Source: Actinomycetes bacterium
GTDB taxonomy: Bacteria > Actinomycetota > Actinomycetes > Propionibacteriales > Propionibacteriaceae
Length of the DNA: 64,000 nucleotides
Reading direction: 5' to 3'
Assembly: GCA_023458095.1 (NCBI GenBank)
Contig: JAEXAS010000015.1
Coordinates: 3,972-67,971, forward strand
Both the position numbers and the translations under genes were made by a program. Below are positions 26,283 to 38,322 of this stretch, in pieces. Positions within the stretch are counted from its first letter, which is position 1, and each line of letters begins with the position of its first letter. The notes beneath the pieces are model-generated. The model was not told the origin of the DNA. It ran no database searches and was given only the letters and a program-made list of their open reading frames with translations.

Positions 26283-27494
26283 TCAGTTCTCCTCTTCCAG
26301 CACGGCCAAGCCGGGCAGTTCTTTGCCTTCCAGGTACTCCAAAGACGCACCGCCACCGGTCGAAATATGACCGAAGGCGTCGTCGGCGAACCCGAGGGTG
26401 CGCACCGCAGCAGCCGAGTCTCCCCCGCCCACCACGCTGAACGCCGCCGAGGTGGCCAAGGCCGTGGCCACAGCCGCGGTGCCTTGGGCCAATTCGGGGA
26501 TCTCGGACACCCCGACCGGGCCATTCCAGAACACCGTCTTGGCACTCAGGATCGCCTGCGCGAACAGGGTCTCGGTCTGCGGCCCGACGTCGAGTCCCAT
26601 TTGATCTGCGGGAATGGCATCGGCACCGACCACCGTGACCGGACCGTTCACGGTGCGCGCACCGAAGTCCATTCCGGCGGCCACTCGCACGTCGACCGGC
26701 AGCAGAATCTGTTTGCCGGACGCTTTGGCCTGGGCCAGATAGGACGCACAGGTCTCGACCTTCTCCGCGTCCAGCAAAGAGTTGCCGATCTCGTAGCCCT
26801 CGGCTTTGAGGAAGGTGTAGGCCATACCGCCACCGATGATGAGGGTGTCGGCAACGGTGAGTAGGTTCTCGATCACAGCCAGCTTGTCGGCAACCTTGGC
26901 TCCCCCCAGCACCACGACGTAGGGACGCTGCGGAGTCTCGGTCAGCTTCTTCAGCACCTCGACCTCTGCGGTCACCAGGTATCCGGCTGCGTTGGGCAGC
27001 AGTGTGGCCACGTCGTAGACCGAGGCCTGCTTGCGGTGCACGACACCAAAACCGTCGGAGACGAACGCATCACCGAGCTCGGCGTACTGAGCAGCCAGGG
27101 CGGCCCGCTCGGCGTCGTCCTTGGACTCTTCGCCGGGCTCGTAACGCACATTCTCCAGTAGGACGATTTCGCCCTCGGCCAAAGCGGCGACGCAGGCCTT
27201 GGCACCGTCACCGACGACGTCGGGGGCCAGGGTCACTGCGGTGGGCACCAGTTCGGCCAGACGGGTGGCCACCGGGGCCAGCGAGAATTCGGGCTTGACG
27301 GTTCCCTTGGGACGGCCCAGGTGCGCCATGATCACGACCTTGGCCCCGGCCTCGACCAGCGCGGTGAGCGTGGGCAGCGCGGCGCGAATGCGGCCATCAT
27401 CGGTGATGGCACCGTCCTTCAGCGGCACATTGAAATCACAGCGGATCAGAACCCGCTTGCCTCGGAGATCCCCGAGGTCGGCAAGAGACTTCAT
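26283..27494 (-). CDS. pgk: Phosphoglycerate kinase
   Basis: 403 residues. Transfers phosphate from 1,3-bisphosphoglycerate to ADP. Typical stretches: [47 protein letters not shown] and GGGDSAAAV with the nucleotide-binding glycines. AAAGG lies 6 nt before the ATG. It is separated from gap by a strong hairpin, so it may be partly independent of gap expression. Confidence 0.97.
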   Translation of the reverse strand: MKSLADLGDLRGKRVLIRCDFNVPLKDGAITDDGRIRAALPTLTALVEAGAKVVIMAHLGRPKGTVKPEFSLAPVATRLAELVPTAVTLAPDVVGDGAKACVAALAEGEIVLLENVRYEPGEESKDDAERAALAAQYAELGDAFVSDGFGVVHRKQASVYDVATLLPNAAGYLVTAEVEVLKKLTETPQRPYVVVLGGAKVADKLAVIENLLTVADTLIIGGGMAYTFLKAEGYEIGNSLLDAEKVETCASYLAQAKASGKQILLPVDVRVAAGMDFGARTVNGPVTVVGADAIPADQMGLDVGPQTETLFAQAILSAKTVFWNGPVGVSEIPELAQGTAAVATALATSAAFSVVGGGDSAAAVRTLGFADDAFGHISTGGGASLEYLEGKELPGLAVLEEEN

Positions 27495-27518
27495 AGTCGA
27501 CCTTTCTGTTCACACCCA

Positions 27519-27554
27519 ACGGGCCGACTCGCAGCGATGCGCGAGTCGGCCCGT
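27519..27554 (-). terminator. Hairpin in the gap-pgk interval
   Basis: ACGGGCCGACTCGC (27519-27532) and GCGAGTCGGCCCGT (27541-27554) form a 14-bp perfect stem with an 8-nt loop, 27 nt beyond the gap stop. It may terminate or attenuate gap transcription, or protect the gap mRNA 3' end. Confidence 0.7.
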
Positions 27555-27580
27555 CAGATGATGGTGATTGGTATGAGAAA

Positions 27581-28648
<1,068 letters not shown>

Positions 28649-28705
28649 TCACAACCCTACCGGCTCAGTGCGCCCGGCAAGTGCTATCCAAAACCGTCTC
28701 AGCGG

Positions 28706-29692
28706 TCAGTCACCTTCGTCCAACATGTCGGGACTAAGTACTGCTTCGGTGTTCGGAATTCCTAGTTCGGCGGCACGCTTGTCCGCGGTCGCCAACAGTC
28801 GGCGGATCCGGCCCGCGACCGCGTCCTTGGTCAACGGCGGGGTGTGCAGGCTGCCGAGTTCCTCCAAGCTGGCCTGCTTGTGCTCCAGGCGAAGCTGGCC
28901 GGCGATCAGCAGATGCTCCGGGACGTCATCGCCCAGGATTTCCAGGGCTCGCTTCACTCGGGCGCCAGCGGCGACCGCCGCGCGTGCCGAACGGCGCAGA
29001 TTGGCGTCGTCGAAGTTGGCCAGTCGATTCGCCGAGGCCCGCACCTCTCGACGCAGCCGGCGATCCTCCCAGACCAGCCGGGCCTCCTCGGCGCCCATCA
29101 AGGTGAGCATCGCACCGATGGCATCGCCGTCGCGAATGACCACCCGATCCACGCCCCGCACCTCACGGGCCTTCGACGCCACGCCCAGCCGACGAGCCGC
29201 TCCAACCAGGGCCAAGGCGGCCTCCGAGCCGGGGCAGGTCACCTCCAACGCCATTGAGCGTCCGGGTTCGGTCAGGGAGCCGTGGGCCAGGAAGGCGCCC
29301 CGCCACGCGGCCACCGAAACCTCCTTGCCGCCACCGACGACCTGCACCGGCAGGCCGCGGACCGGGCGTCCGCGCGAATCGATCAGGCCGGTCTGACGGG
29401 CCAAAGCCTCACCGTCACGAATGAGCCGAACCACATAACGGGTACCCCGCCGCAGACCACTGCCGGTGATGACCACGAAGTCGGAGCTGAAACCGAACAG
29501 TTCGGCGATAGCGGTGCGCAGTCGACGCGCGGCTCCCCCGGTATCCAATTCGGCTTCCACCACGATGCGTCCACCGGCGATGTGCAGTCCATTGGCGAAC
29601 CGCAGCAGCGAGGCCACCTCTGCCTTTCGAAGCTCCGGCTTGGTCACCTCCAGGGTGGCCAACTCGGATTTCACCTGCTGCGTCATCGCCAT
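28706..29692 (-). CDS. whiA: WhiA, sporulation/division transcription regulator
   Basis: 328 residues. N-terminal LAGLIDADG-like domain (about 1-200) and C-terminal helix-turn-helix ([21 protein letters not shown] near the end). The family start [11 protein letters not shown] sets the start at 29692; a frame extension to 29719 is not conserved. WhiA is near universal in Gram-positives; in Streptomyces it works with WhiB on ftsZ and other sporulation genes, and in non-sporulators it affects division. It follows rapZ-yvcK, the standard order. Confidence 0.94.
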   Translation of the reverse strand: MAMTQQVKSELATLEVTKPELRKAEVASLLRFANGLHIAGGRIVVEAELDTGGAARRLRTAIAELFGFSSDFVVITGSGLRRGTRYVVRLIRDGEALARQTGLIDSRGRPVRGLPVQVVGGGKEVSVAAWRGAFLAHGSLTEPGRSMALEVTCPGSEAALALVGAARRLGVASKAREVRGVDRVVIRDGDAIGAMLTLMGAEEARLVWEDRRLRREVRASANRLANFDDANLRRSARAAVAAGARVKRALEILGDDVPEHLLIAGQLRLEHKQASLEELGSLHTPPLTKDAVAGRIRRLLATADKRAAELGIPNTEAVLSPDMLDEGD

Positions 29693-29739
29693 TGTTTTCG
29701 ACTGCCTTCCCGAAAGCACTTCTCAGAGTGGGCCATAGC

Positions 29740-30693
29740 CTACAGACCCATAATCCCGGCGTAGACCGATGCCAACAGCAAGGGATCATGGCGCGCAGAT
29801 CCGTCCCGCATGCGCACCGGGGCGACCACCAGTTCGGCTCCCAGCGACCGCACGAAGGTGGCCAGGTGCGGATCACCGGAAACGAAGGTCGGATCGGCCA
29901 CCACCGTGTCCAAGCGAAGCCCGGGGGCATGCTCGGCCAGCACCTCGATGTGGCGGGAAGCGGTATAGGACGGGGTTTCGTCCGCAGTGGGCACCAGGTT
30001 CAACGTGAGGATGCGCTGCGCCGAACTGGTACGGATCGCTTCAGCCAACTCCGGCACCAGCAGATGCGGAATAACCGAGGAGTACCACGAGCCCGGCCCC
30101 AGCACGATGAAATCGGCTTTCGCTACTGCCTCCAAGGTCTCCGGGACGGCCGGCGGGTCGTCGGGTTTGAGGCGCACATCGGCGATATCACCCACGGCCA
30201 AGGCGACCTGCTCCTGCCCCACCACGACGCTGCGTTCATCAGGCTGGGCCGGATCGGCGCCGATCACATCGGCTTCGATCACCAACGGCACCGCCGCCAT
30301 CGGCAGCACTCGGCCCTCCACATGGAGCATCGCCGCCACCATGTCCAAGCCGCCGACCGGATCGGAGAGCTGTTGCCACAGTCCAGCGATGAGCAAATTG
30401 CCGATCGAGTGCCCTCCCAGCGGGCCATCGCCAGGGAAGCGGGATTGCAGCACTTCGGCCCAGGCTCGACCCACCTCGTCATCACCGCACAGCGCGGCCA
30501 GCGCCATGCGTAGATCCCCCGGCGGCAGGACCTCGAACTCCTCCCGCAGCCGCCCCGAAGATCCCCCGTTGTCGGCCACCGTAACGATCGCGGTGAGCCG
30601 TGGGGTGATCTGGCGCAGGGCACTCAGGCTGGCCGAAAGCCCGTGCCCGCCGCCCAGCGCCACCACGGCGGGTAGCCGATTGAAGGCACTCAC
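29740..30693 (-). CDS. yvcK: YvcK/CofD-like gluconeogenesis factor
   Basis: 317 residues. Nucleotide-binding start VALGGGHGLSASLSAL, then VTVADNGGSSGRLREEF, the CofD-like substrate loop, and NLLIAGLWQQL and GPGSWYSSVIPHLLVPE. YvcK binds UDP-sugars and influences cell-wall precursor supply and growth on gluconeogenic carbon sources. The GTG start overlaps the rapZ stop by 4 nt (GTGA). Confidence 0.93.
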   Translation of the reverse strand: MSAFNRLPAVVALGGGHGLSASLSALRQITPRLTAIVTVADNGGSSGRLREEFEVLPPGDLRMALAALCGDDEVGRAWAEVLQSRFPGDGPLGGHSIGNLLIAGLWQQLSDPVGGLDMVAAMLHVEGRVLPMAAVPLVIEADVIGADPAQPDERSVVVGQEQVALAVGDIADVRLKPDDPPAVPETLEAVAKADFIVLGPGSWYSSVIPHLLVPELAEAIRTSSAQRILTLNLVPTADETPSYTASRHIEVLAEHAPGLRLDTVVADPTFVSGDPHLATFVRSLGAELVVAPVRMRDGSARHDPLLLASVYAGIMGL

Positions 30694-31571
30694 TCCAGCC
30701 CCAGGTCGCGGTGATACACCCCAACCGGCAGCCCCTGGGCTTCCAGCCGGCGGGAGAGTTCCTCTGTGATGGCCGTCGAGCGGTGTTTACCGCCGGTGCA
30801 GCCGATGGCCACGGTGGCGTGGCGCTTGCCTTCGCGAAGATAGCCCGGCGCGACCAACTCGATCAGCCCGACGGTGTGTTGCAGGAACGGCTCGGTGTCG
30901 GGCTGGGACAGCACATAGGCCGCCACCTGCTCAGACATGCCGGTCTGGGGACGCAATGCCGGCACCCAGTACGGATTCGGCAGGAAGCGCACATCCAGCA
31001 CCAGGTCGGCGTCGATCGGGATTCCGCGTTTGAAGCCGAAGGACATCACGGTGATCCGCAGCCGATCACTGTCCTCGTCGGTTCCGAACGCCTTGGCCAC
31101 CCGGGCGGTGAGCTGATGGATATTGATCGAGGTGGTATCGATGACCAGGTCCGCCCCGGCGCGCAGATCGGCGAGGAGCTGTCGCTCGCGACGAATCGCA
31201 TCGAGCAGCCGTCCTCGACCTTGCAGCGGCAGCGGACGCCGCACCGATTCCTGACGCCGCACGATGACGTCGTCGCGGGCCTCCACGAACAACACTTCGG
31301 GGCGAATGCCGGTCTCCCGCAATTGGCTGAAGGCTGTGGGCAACTGCTCGAACTCGGCACCGGATCGCACATCGAGCACCACGGCCACCTTGCCGATCCC
31401 GCGGGCTCGGCAGACCTCCACCAGGGACGGCAGCAGACTGGGTGGAAGATTGTCGACGACGAACCATTCCAGATCTTCCAAGGCATGACTGGCGGTGCGT
31501 CGGCCCGCACCTGACAATCCGGTGATGATCACCAGCCGAACCGGTGCGCCCGCCTCACTCATAGGCGCCAT
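30690..31571 (-). CDS. rapZ: RapZ-family nucleotide-binding protein
   Basis: 293 residues. N-terminal P-loop domain (ITGLSGAGRRTASHALEDL, WFVVDNLPPSLLP, VLFVEARDDVIVRRQESVRR) and C-terminal domain with FGFKRGIPIDADLVLDVRFLPNPY and AIGCTGGKHRSTAI. In Enterobacteria RapZ directs sRNA decay; in Actinobacteria its role is unclear. The Walker A reads GLSGAGRRTA, with Arg-Arg where Lys-Ser/Thr is usual. The ATG at 31571 has AAAGG 8 nt upstream. Confidence 0.92.
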   Translation of the reverse strand: MAPMSEAGAPVRLVIITGLSGAGRRTASHALEDLEWFVVDNLPPSLLPSLVEVCRARGIGKVAVVLDVRSGAEFEQLPTAFSQLRETGIRPEVLFVEARDDVIVRRQESVRRPLPLQGRGRLLDAIRRERQLLADLRAGADLVIDTTSINIHQLTARVAKAFGTDEDSDRLRITVMSFGFKRGIPIDADLVLDVRFLPNPYWVPALRPQTGMSEQVAAYVLSQPDTEPFLQHTVGLIELVAPGYLREGKRHATVAIGCTGGKHRSTAITEELSRRLEAQGLPVGVYHRDLGLE

Positions 31572-31610
31572 TATTGCGCCTTTGGTCCGGCTGGGGGGCT
31601 ATGAGCCGAC

Positions 31611-33560
31611 TTACTCGGCGATGACTTCGCCCGTGGCCAGATTCACACCCACTCCGGGCTCGTCAGCAGCGAGTGCCTGCTGCACAGCGGCCGCCGTCGC
31701 TGGACCGATGCCGGGCACCGCAGCAATCTCGGCCACGGTGGCTTTGCGGAGCTTGCGCAGCGAGCCGAAGTGCTTCAGCAGCGCCTTGCGACGAATCTCG
31801 CCCAGGCCGGGAACCTGATCCAGGACCGACTCCACCATGGCCGCGCTGCGCCGGGATCGGTGATGCGTGATCGCAAAGCGGTGCGCCTCGTCTCGTACCC
31901 GTTGCAGCAGATAGAGCGCCTCGCTGGCCCGCGGCAGGATCACCGGGAACTCCTGGTCGGGCAGCCACACCTCCTCCAGGCGTTTGGCCAGACCACACAA
32001 GGCGACGTCAGCGATCCCCAATTCGTTCAGCGCCCGTGCTGCGGCGGCCACCTGAGGCGCGCCGCCGTCCACCACCACCAGCCCGGGCAGATAGGCGAAC
32101 TTGCGCGGAGCCCCGGTTTCAGGATCGATCAGCAGCGGTCCGTCCTCGGCCTCAGCGGGCTCAGATCGCTCACCCAGAAGTCGACGGAACCGGCGGGTGA
32201 GCACCTCGTGCATCGCGGCCACATCGTTGGAGCCCTCAACCGTGCGGATCACGAAGCGGCGGTATTCGCTCTTGCGAGCCAAACCGTCTTCGAAGACCAC
32301 CATCGAGGCGACGACCTCACTGCCCTGGGTGTGGGAGATGTCATAGCACTCGATCCGCAACGGGGCCTGGTCCAGGCCCAGCGCCTCCTGCAATTCGGCC
32401 AGTGCCCGTCCGCGACTCGACAGATCCGAGGAACGCCGCAGCTTGTGCAAGGCCAGCGCCTGCTCGGCGTTGCGGACGGCGGTTTGCATCAAGGCAGCCT
32501 TGTCGCCGCGCTTTGGCACGACCAGCCGCACCCGGGTGCCCCGTTCTTCGCCGAGCAACTGCTCCACCACCTCGGCAGCGGGGGGAAGTTCGGGCACCAG
32601 GACCCGGGGCGGCACATCGGTGGAGTCCTCGGCATAGAGCTGCACCAGACACTTCTCCAACAACGCTGCCGAATCCGAATCGTCGAGGCGCTCGGCCACC
32701 CAGGATCGCTCACCGAGGATTCGCCCATTGCGAATATGGAATGCCTGGATGGCGACTTCCAGCGGGTCGGTGGCCAGGGCCACCAGGTCGGCATTGGTGC
32801 CGTCACTGAGCACGATGGCATTGCGCTCGGAGGCCTGCTGCAGCGCCACCAGGCGATCCCGCAGTACGGCGGCCCGCTCGAACTCCTCGTTCTGGGCGGC
32901 CTGCTGCATCTCGGCCTGCAGGCCAGCCACCAGCCCGGTCGTGCGTCCGGCGAGGAATTCGCAGACCCCACTGACGAGTTCGCGATGCGGCCCTGGGTCG
33001 ATGCGGCCGACGCAGGGCGCGGCGCATTTGCCGATGTAGCCCAGCAGACAGGGACGTCCGCTGGCTTTGGCGCTGTTGAACACACCATTGCTGCACGAGC
33101 GCATCGGGAATACCCGCAGCAGCGAATCCAACGTCTCGCGAATTGCCCAGGCCTGGGCGTAGGGCCCGAAGTAGCGATGGGAACGCCGTTTGGCGCCGCG
33201 TCCGACGTAGACCCGAGGGAATTCGTCGCCCCAACTGATCGCCACCCACGGGTAGGACTTGTCGTCGCGGTACTTGATGTTGAAGCGCGGATCGAACTGT
33301 TTGATCCAGGTGTATTCGAGTTGGAGGGCCTCCAACTCATTGCGCACCAAGGTCCATTCCACCTTTGCCGCAGTGCGCACCATGGTCTGGGTACGAAAGT
33401 GCAGAGCGGACGGATCGGCGAAGTAGGAGTTCAGGCGCTGGCGCAGGTTGATGGCCTTGCCGACGTAGATCACCCGTCCCTCGGCGTCGCTGAACCGGTA
33501 CACCCCAGGCCCGGTCGGGATGCTTCCCGGCGCGGGCCGGTAGCTGGCCGGTTCAGCCAT
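31611..33560 (-). CDS. uvrC: UvrC, excinuclease subunit
   Basis: 649 residues. GIY-YIG nuclease domain at the N-terminus ([19 protein letters not shown]), a Cys-rich segment ([17 protein letters not shown]), the UVR motif ([20 protein letters not shown]), the RNase H-like C-terminal nuclease ([30 protein letters not shown]) and tandem helix-hairpin-helix ([34 protein letters not shown]). It makes both incisions in nucleotide excision repair. It follows uvrA by 53 nt and heads into rapZ. Confidence 0.97.
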   Translation of the reverse strand: MAEPASYRPAPGSIPTGPGVYRFSDAEGRVIYVGKAINLRQRLNSYFADPSALHFRTQTMVRTAAKVEWTLVRNELEALQLEYTWIKQFDPRFNIKYRDDKSYPWVAISWGDEFPRVYVGRGAKRRSHRYFGPYAQAWAIRETLDSLLRVFPMRSCSNGVFNSAKASGRPCLLGYIGKCAAPCVGRIDPGPHRELVSGVCEFLAGRTTGLVAGLQAEMQQAAQNEEFERAAVLRDRLVALQQASERNAIVLSDGTNADLVALATDPLEVAIQAFHIRNGRILGERSWVAERLDDSDSAALLEKCLVQLYAEDSTDVPPRVLVPELPPAAEVVEQLLGEERGTRVRLVVPKRGDKAALMQTAVRNAEQALALHKLRRSSDLSSRGRALAELQEALGLDQAPLRIECYDISHTQGSEVVASMVVFEDGLARKSEYRRFVIRTVEGSNDVAAMHEVLTRRFRRLLGERSEPAEAEDGPLLIDPETGAPRKFAYLPGLVVVDGGAPQVAAAARALNELGIADVALCGLAKRLEEVWLPDQEFPVILPRASEALYLLQRVRDEAHRFAITHHRSRRSAAMVESVLDQVPGLGEIRRKALLKHFGSLRKLRKATVAEIAAVPGIGPATAAAVQQALAADEPGVGVNLATGEVIAE

Positions 33561-33613
33561 GATCCACCTGCCTCACCACAGCAGCCAGCATAGATAACCG
33601 TCCCTCGCCACGA

Positions 33614-36505
33614 TCAGCCGGCGCTCAGCAGGTCCGGAGCCCCGGGAAGGCCGGGTTCGGCGGCGAGCACACCGGCCAGGAAGGTTCCGGTGAACGAATC
33701 GGGATGGGCAGCGATCTGCTCAGGGGTGCCCTCGGCGATCACCATGCCACCACCGGAACCACCCTCCGGGCCCAGGTCGATCACCCAGTCGGCGGCCTTG
33801 ATGACATCGAGATTGTGTTCGATCACCACCACGGTGTTGCCCTTGTCCACCAACGATTGCAGGACTTCGAGCAGACGCCGAATGTCCTCAAAGTGCAGGC
33901 CGGTGGTCGGCTCGTCCAGGACATAGAAGGTTCGCCCGGTGGAACGCCGCTGGAGTTCGGCGGCGAGCTTCACCCGCTGCGCCTCACCGCCAGACAGGGT
34001 GGTGGCTGGTTGGCCCAGCCGGACGTAGCCCAGTCCCACGTCGACCAGGGTGCGCAGGTGGCGGGCGATCGCCTCGATCGGTGCGAAGAAGTCCAGTGCA
34101 TCCTCGATGGGCAGATCCAAGACTTCGGAGATGGTCTTGCCTTTGTAGCGCACCTCCAGGGTTTCCCGGTTGTAGCGAGCGCCGTGACACACCTCGCAAG
34201 GCACGTAGACATCCGGGAGGAAGTTCATCTCAATCTTGATGGTGCCTTCACCGGCACAGCCGTCACAGCGCCCGCCCTTCACATTGAAGGAGAACCGTCC
34301 GGGTTGATAACCGCGCACCTTCGATTCGGGGGTTTCGGCGAAGAGTTTGCGAATCCGGTCGAAGACCCCGGTGTAGGTGGCCGGGTTCGACCGAGGGGTG
34401 CGTCCGATCGGGGATTGGTCGACGTGGATGCTCTTGTCGATGTTCTCGGTGCCGGTGATGGATCGATGATGTCCGGGAACCTCCTTGGCCGCGTACAGCT
34501 TCTTGGCCAGGGCCGGGTACAGGATCCCGTTGACCAGCGAGGATTTGCCCGACCCCGAGACTCCGGTGACGGCAATGAACCTGCCCAAGGGGAACTCGAC
34601 GGTGATATCGCGCAGGTTGTTTTCGCGGGCACCGACCACCGTGATGGCCTGTCCATTGCCGCTACGTCGCTGATTCGGCATCGGAATGCGGCGTTTGCCG
34701 CTCAGGTAGGCACCGGTCAGGGACGTGGGATGGGCGAAGAGTTCCGACACCGGTCCCGAAACGACCACCTCACCGCCATGCTCACCGGCGCCGGGGCCGA
34801 TGTCGACCGCCCAATCGGCGGCCCTGATGGTGTCCTCGTCGTGCTCCACCACGATCAAGGTGTTGCCCAGCGCCTTCAGCCGCAGCAGGGTCTCGATCAG
34901 TCGATGATTGTCGCGCTGATGCAGACCGATGGAGGGTTCATCCAGGACGTACAGCACCCCGACCAGGCCCGAGCCGATCTGGGTCGCCAACCGAATTCGC
35001 TGCGCTTCACCCCCGGAAAGGCTGCCGGCGGTGCGCGACAAGGTCAGATAGTCCAGGCCCACATCGAGCAGGAAGGTGATGCGCTCGTTGATCTCCTTGA
35101 CCAGCCGCTCGGCGATCCGTGCCTCGCGCTCACCGAGCTGAAGGTCACGCATGAAGGTGGCCAACTCGCTGATACTCAGATTGGAGATCTCGGCGATGTT
35201 CTTGCCACCGACGCTCACCGCCAGCGAGGACGGCTTCAATCGCGCACCCCGACAGGTCAGACACGGCACTTCGCGCATGTACCCGGCGAACCGTTCGCGC
35301 GCATTGTCGGACTCCGCCTCGGCGTGGCGGCGCCGAACATAGGGCAAAGCCCCTTCGAACTTGGCCCGATAGGTGTGCTCACGACCATGGCGAGAGCGGG
35401 CGTGCACGGTGACCTTCTCCGAGGTTCCCATGAGCAACAACTGCTGGATTCGACTGGGCAGCTTCTCCCAAGGGGTGTCGATGCTGAACCCCTCCTGCTC
35501 ACCCAAAGCCACAAAGATGTTCTGGAAGAAGCCGGCCACGTAGGGGGTCGTCCAGATCGCGATGGCGCCCTCGGCCAGGCTCTTGCCGATATCGGGCACC
35601 ACCAGGTCGGCGTCGACCTCCATGCGGGTGCCCAAACCCGAACAGGACGGACAGGCACCCCAGGGGGCGTTGAAGGAAAACTGGCGCGGCTCCAATTCCT
35701 CGATGGCCACGTCATGACCGTTGGGACAAGCCAGACGCTCGGAGAACCCGCGCTCCCGCTGGGGATCGTGCTGATCGCGATCCACGAAGTCGACGGTGAG
35801 CACCCCCGAAGCCAACCGGAGGGCCGTCTCCACCGAGTCGGTGAGGCGCTGCTTCATCGACGCCTTGGCGGCGAGTCGATCGACGATGACGTCGATCGAG
35901 TGCTTGCGCTGTTTGTCCAGAGTCGGTGGATCCACCAATTGCCGCAACTCGCCGTCCACGCGCACCCGGGAGAAGCCTTGGGCGGCCAACTGCCGAAAGA
36001 GGTCGACGTATTCGCCCTTGCGTCCGCGTACGACCGGGGCGAGGATCTGGAATCGGGTCCCCTCAGGGAGTTCCAGCAGCCGGTCGGTGATCTGCTGGGG
36101 ACTCTGCTTGCTGATCGGTTCGCCGCACTCCACGCAGTGCGGATGACCGGCTCGGGCGAACAGCAGCCGCAGATAGTCATAGATCTCGGTGATGGTGCCC
36201 ACGGTGGAGCGCGGGTTACGGCTGGTCGACTTCTGATCGATGGACACCGCCGGGGACAGGCCTTCGATGAAGTCCACATCAGGTTTGTCCATCTGGCCAA
36301 GGAACTGCCGAGCGTAGGCCGACAGGCTCTCCACGTAGCGCCGCTGCCCCTCGGCAAAGATGGTGTCGAAGGCGAGACTCGACTTGCCCGACCCGGACAA
36401 GCCGGTGAACACAATCAGGGCATCCCTGGGGAGATCCAAGTTGAGATTTCGCAGATTGTGCTCGCGGGCACCCCGAACGATCAAGCGGTCTGACACGTAG
36501 ATCAT
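33614..36505 (-). CDS. uvrA: UvrA, damage-recognition ATPase
   Basis: 963 residues. Two ABC ATPase modules: Walker [15 protein letters not shown] and [14 protein letters not shown]; signatures [16 protein letters not shown] and [16 protein letters not shown]. Zinc modules are CPNGHDV...CPSCSGLG (the actinobacterial CPN-x-H form) and CDGCAGEGT...[10 protein letters not shown]. UvrA finds distorted DNA and loads UvrB. It diverges from the isomerase-like gene at 36577. Confidence 0.97.
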   Translation of the reverse strand: MIYVSDRLIVRGAREHNLRNLNLDLPRDALIVFTGLSGSGKSSLAFDTIFAEGQRRYVESLSAYARQFLGQMDKPDVDFIEGLSPAVSIDQKSTSRNPRSTVGTITEIYDYLRLLFARAGHPHCVECGEPISKQSPQQITDRLLELPEGTRFQILAPVVRGRKGEYVDLFRQLAAQGFSRVRVDGELRQLVDPPTLDKQRKHSIDVIVDRLAAKASMKQRLTDSVETALRLASGVLTVDFVDRDQHDPQRERGFSERLACPNGHDVAIEELEPRQFSFNAPWGACPSCSGLGTRMEVDADLVVPDIGKSLAEGAIAIWTTPYVAGFFQNIFVALGEQEGFSIDTPWEKLPSRIQQLLLMGTSEKVTVHARSRHGREHTYRAKFEGALPYVRRRHAEAESDNARERFAGYMREVPCLTCRGARLKPSSLAVSVGGKNIAEISNLSISELATFMRDLQLGEREARIAERLVKEINERITFLLDVGLDYLTLSRTAGSLSGGEAQRIRLATQIGSGLVGVLYVLDEPSIGLHQRDNHRLIETLLRLKALGNTLIVVEHDEDTIRAADWAVDIGPGAGEHGGEVVVSGPVSELFAHPTSLTGAYLSGKRRIPMPNQRRSGNGQAITVVGARENNLRDITVEFPLGRFIAVTGVSGSGKSSLVNGILYPALAKKLYAAKEVPGHHRSITGTENIDKSIHVDQSPIGRTPRSNPATYTGVFDRIRKLFAETPESKVRGYQPGRFSFNVKGGRCDGCAGEGTIKIEMNFLPDVYVPCEVCHGARYNRETLEVRYKGKTISEVLDLPIEDALDFFAPIEAIARHLRTLVDVGLGYVRLGQPATTLSGGEAQRVKLAAELQRRSTGRTFYVLDEPTTGLHFEDIRRLLEVLQSLVDKGNTVVVIEHNLDVIKAADWVIDLGPEGGSGGGMVIAEGTPEQIAAHPDSFTGTFLAGVLAAEPGLPGAPDLLSAG

Positions 36506-36539
36506 GGTAGATCGTGGTCCTGACAGTCGTACCCGGGGA

Positions 36540-36569
36540 TTGGCTACCAGCGGCTTATAGCCCTAGGTT
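36540..36569 (+). promoter_or_regulatory. Candidate leaderless promoter
   Basis: TTGGCT (36540-36545), 18-bp spacer, TAGGTT (36564-36569), then 7 nt to the ATG at 36577. No Shine-Dalgarno sequence is present, which fits a leaderless transcript and supports that start. Confidence 0.55.
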
Positions 36570-36576
36570 TGCCTAC

Positions 36577-37287
36577 ATGGTTGCAAACCTGGGGCCGGTG
36601 CCAGTGGCGGACATCCACCCCTGGAAGACCGAGGCCACCCAACGACTGCTGGGGTCGACCATCGGATTCACCGAGGAACAGTGGCACCAGCCGGCCAGTG
36701 TCCCCGGATGGACCCGAGCCCATGTGGCCACCCATCTGGCTCGCAATGCCGACTATTTCTGTTCGGTGATCGAGGCAGCTCGGCTGGGAAACCCGCAACC
36801 CGACCTGCCCTCGCAAGCCCAGCGACGCAACGAACTTGAACGCGGCGCTGATCGTCCTGGCCTGGAGCTCCAGATCGATCTGGACGCCGCCTGTGGCGCC
36901 CTCCAAAATGCGATCGAGGAAAACACCGACTGGACGCCGCGGATCTCGCTCAGCGGCGCGGACCTGCCACTGTCGGCGCTCCCCCTGGCTCGTCTGCATG
37001 AGGTGTGCGTCCACCACCTGGATCTGGATTGCGGGGTCACTGCCGACGATGTCCCCGCCGATGCCGCCGAGTGGCTTCTGCGCTGGGTGTTGTTCCGGCT
37101 GAGTGAGGCCGACATTCCGCGGGTGAAGGCGACCGGCGACTCTGTGCAAGCGGTCGTGGGAACCGGCAGCGATGAGCCGCGAGAGGTCCACGCCCACGAT
37201 GCGCGGCTGTGGGCCTGGCTGAGCGGACGGGCCGCGTCCGCCCTGGTCAGCGGCGCAGAGGACCTGCAGCTACCTCTCCTCGGCTGA
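36577..37287 (+). CDS. Maleylpyruvate isomerase/mycothiol-dependent (DinB-like) protein
   Basis: 236 residues. The MDMPI N-terminal helical-bundle domain is clear: VPGWTRAHVATHLARNAD (with the metal-binding His) and LHEVCVHHLDLDCG, giving the E-x3-H of the zinc site. A C-terminal domain of about 90 residues follows. Relatives use mycothiol as cofactor, for example maleylpyruvate isomerase; the substrate here is unknown. The start at 36577 fits the promoter just upstream; an in-frame ATG at 36514 would add 21 unconserved residues. Its 3' end overlaps the terC 3' end on the other strand by 18 bp. Confidence 0.75.
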   Translation: MVANLGPVPVADIHPWKTEATQRLLGSTIGFTEEQWHQPASVPGWTRAHVATHLARNADYFCSVIEAARLGNPQPDLPSQAQRRNELERGADRPGLELQIDLDAACGALQNAIEENTDWTPRISLSGADLPLSALPLARLHEVCVHHLDLDCGVTADDVPADAAEWLLRWVLFRLSEADIPRVKATGDSVQAVVGTGSDEPREVHAHDARLWAWLSGRAASALVSGAEDLQLPLLG

Positions 37288-38244
37288 CGCCGAGCGGCGT
37301 GAGGACCACAGGCTCGCCACTGTCGTGACCGCGAGCACGACCACGATTACCACCAGCGACACCCAAATCGGCATTTCGCCCTCGGGCCCCAACCATCCGG
37401 TCAACCCGTAGGGCCTCATGAACTCCAGCACCATCTTGATCCCGATGAAACCCAGGATCACCGCCAGGCCCACCGAAAGGTAGACCAGGCGATCCAGCAG
37501 ACCGCCGATCATGAAATAGAGCTGCCGCAGGCCCATCAGGGCGAAGACGTTGGCGGTGAAGACCAGGAAGGGCTCCTGCGTGACGCCGAAGATCGCAGGG
37601 ATGGAATCCAGCGCGAAGAGCAGATCGGTACTGCCCAAGGCGATCACCACGATCAGCATGGGAGTCATGAATCTGCGACCGTCCACCCGGGTCACCATGG
37701 CCGTGCTGTGATAGTCCGGCGAAGCCGGGAAGGTCTTGCGCACCCAGCCCAAGACGGCGTTCTCGGTGAACTCCTCGTCGTCGCCCTTGCGGTAGTCGAC
37801 GTAGAGCTTGAGGGCGGTGTAGATCAGGAAGGCTCCGAACACCAAGAAGGCCCAGGTGAACGCGGCCAAGAAAGCGGTGCCCAAGGCGATGAAGATGCCC
37901 CGGAACACCAGCGCCAGCATGATGCCCACCATGAGTGCGAATTGCTGCAACTCTCGCGGCACTCGGAACTTGGACATGATCACCACGAAGATGAACAGGT
38001 TGTCCACGCTCAGGCTGTATTCGATGATCCAGCCGGTGTAGTACTGCCCGGCGAACGCCGGGCCCCACACCGCCCAAATCCCGGCTCCGAACAGTGCACC
38101 CAAGGTGAGGAAGACCGCGATCGCTAGGCCTGCTTCGCGCAGGGAGGGTACGTGGGGACGGCGTCCAATGACGAACAGATCAACGGCTAGAAGCGCCGCC
38201 AGGACTCCGATGGTGATCATCCACACCGTGGCGGAGACGTCCAT
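37270..38244 (-). CDS. TerC/Alx-family integral membrane protein
   Basis: 324 residues with about nine membrane spans. Family motifs GWIIEYSLSVDNLFIFVVIM, ALGSTDLLFALDSIPAIFGV (the two acidic membrane motifs) and a loop with TRVDGRRFMTPML match TerC. Members are implicated in metal (Mn2+) efflux or supply to exported proteins, and in tellurite resistance in some hosts; no other ter genes are nearby. AAAGG lies 7 nt before the ATG. Confidence 0.9.
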   Translation of the reverse strand: MDVSATVWMITIGVLAALLAVDLFVIGRRPHVPSLREAGLAIAVFLTLGALFGAGIWAVWGPAFAGQYYTGWIIEYSLSVDNLFIFVVIMSKFRVPRELQQFALMVGIMLALVFRGIFIALGTAFLAAFTWAFLVFGAFLIYTALKLYVDYRKGDDEEFTENAVLGWVRKTFPASPDYHSTAMVTRVDGRRFMTPMLIVVIALGSTDLLFALDSIPAIFGVTQEPFLVFTANVFALMGLRQLYFMIGGLLDRLVYLSVGLAVILGFIGIKMVLEFMRPYGLTGWLGPEGEMPIWVSLVVIVVVLAVTTVASLWSSRRSASAEER

Positions 38245-38322
38245 GCACAGGCCTTTCGTATGCGTCCAAGCGACTTCAGAGGCACCATTCTGGCAGGACC
38301 TCGCAGGTGTGTTGAGCGCGGG

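Noticed and set aside
28654..28680. TTGCCG and TAGGGT upstream of gap on the minus strand
   Set aside because: Spacer of 15 bp is short, and the match is too weak to report as a promoter.
31770..33593. 607-codon open frame opposite uvrC
   Set aside because: Antisense shadow; uvrC domains are complete on the minus strand.
33704..36493. 929-codon open frame on the plus strand opposite uvrA
   Set aside because: Shadow frame produced by the G/C third-position bias of uvrA; no recognisable domain, and uvrA is unmistakable.
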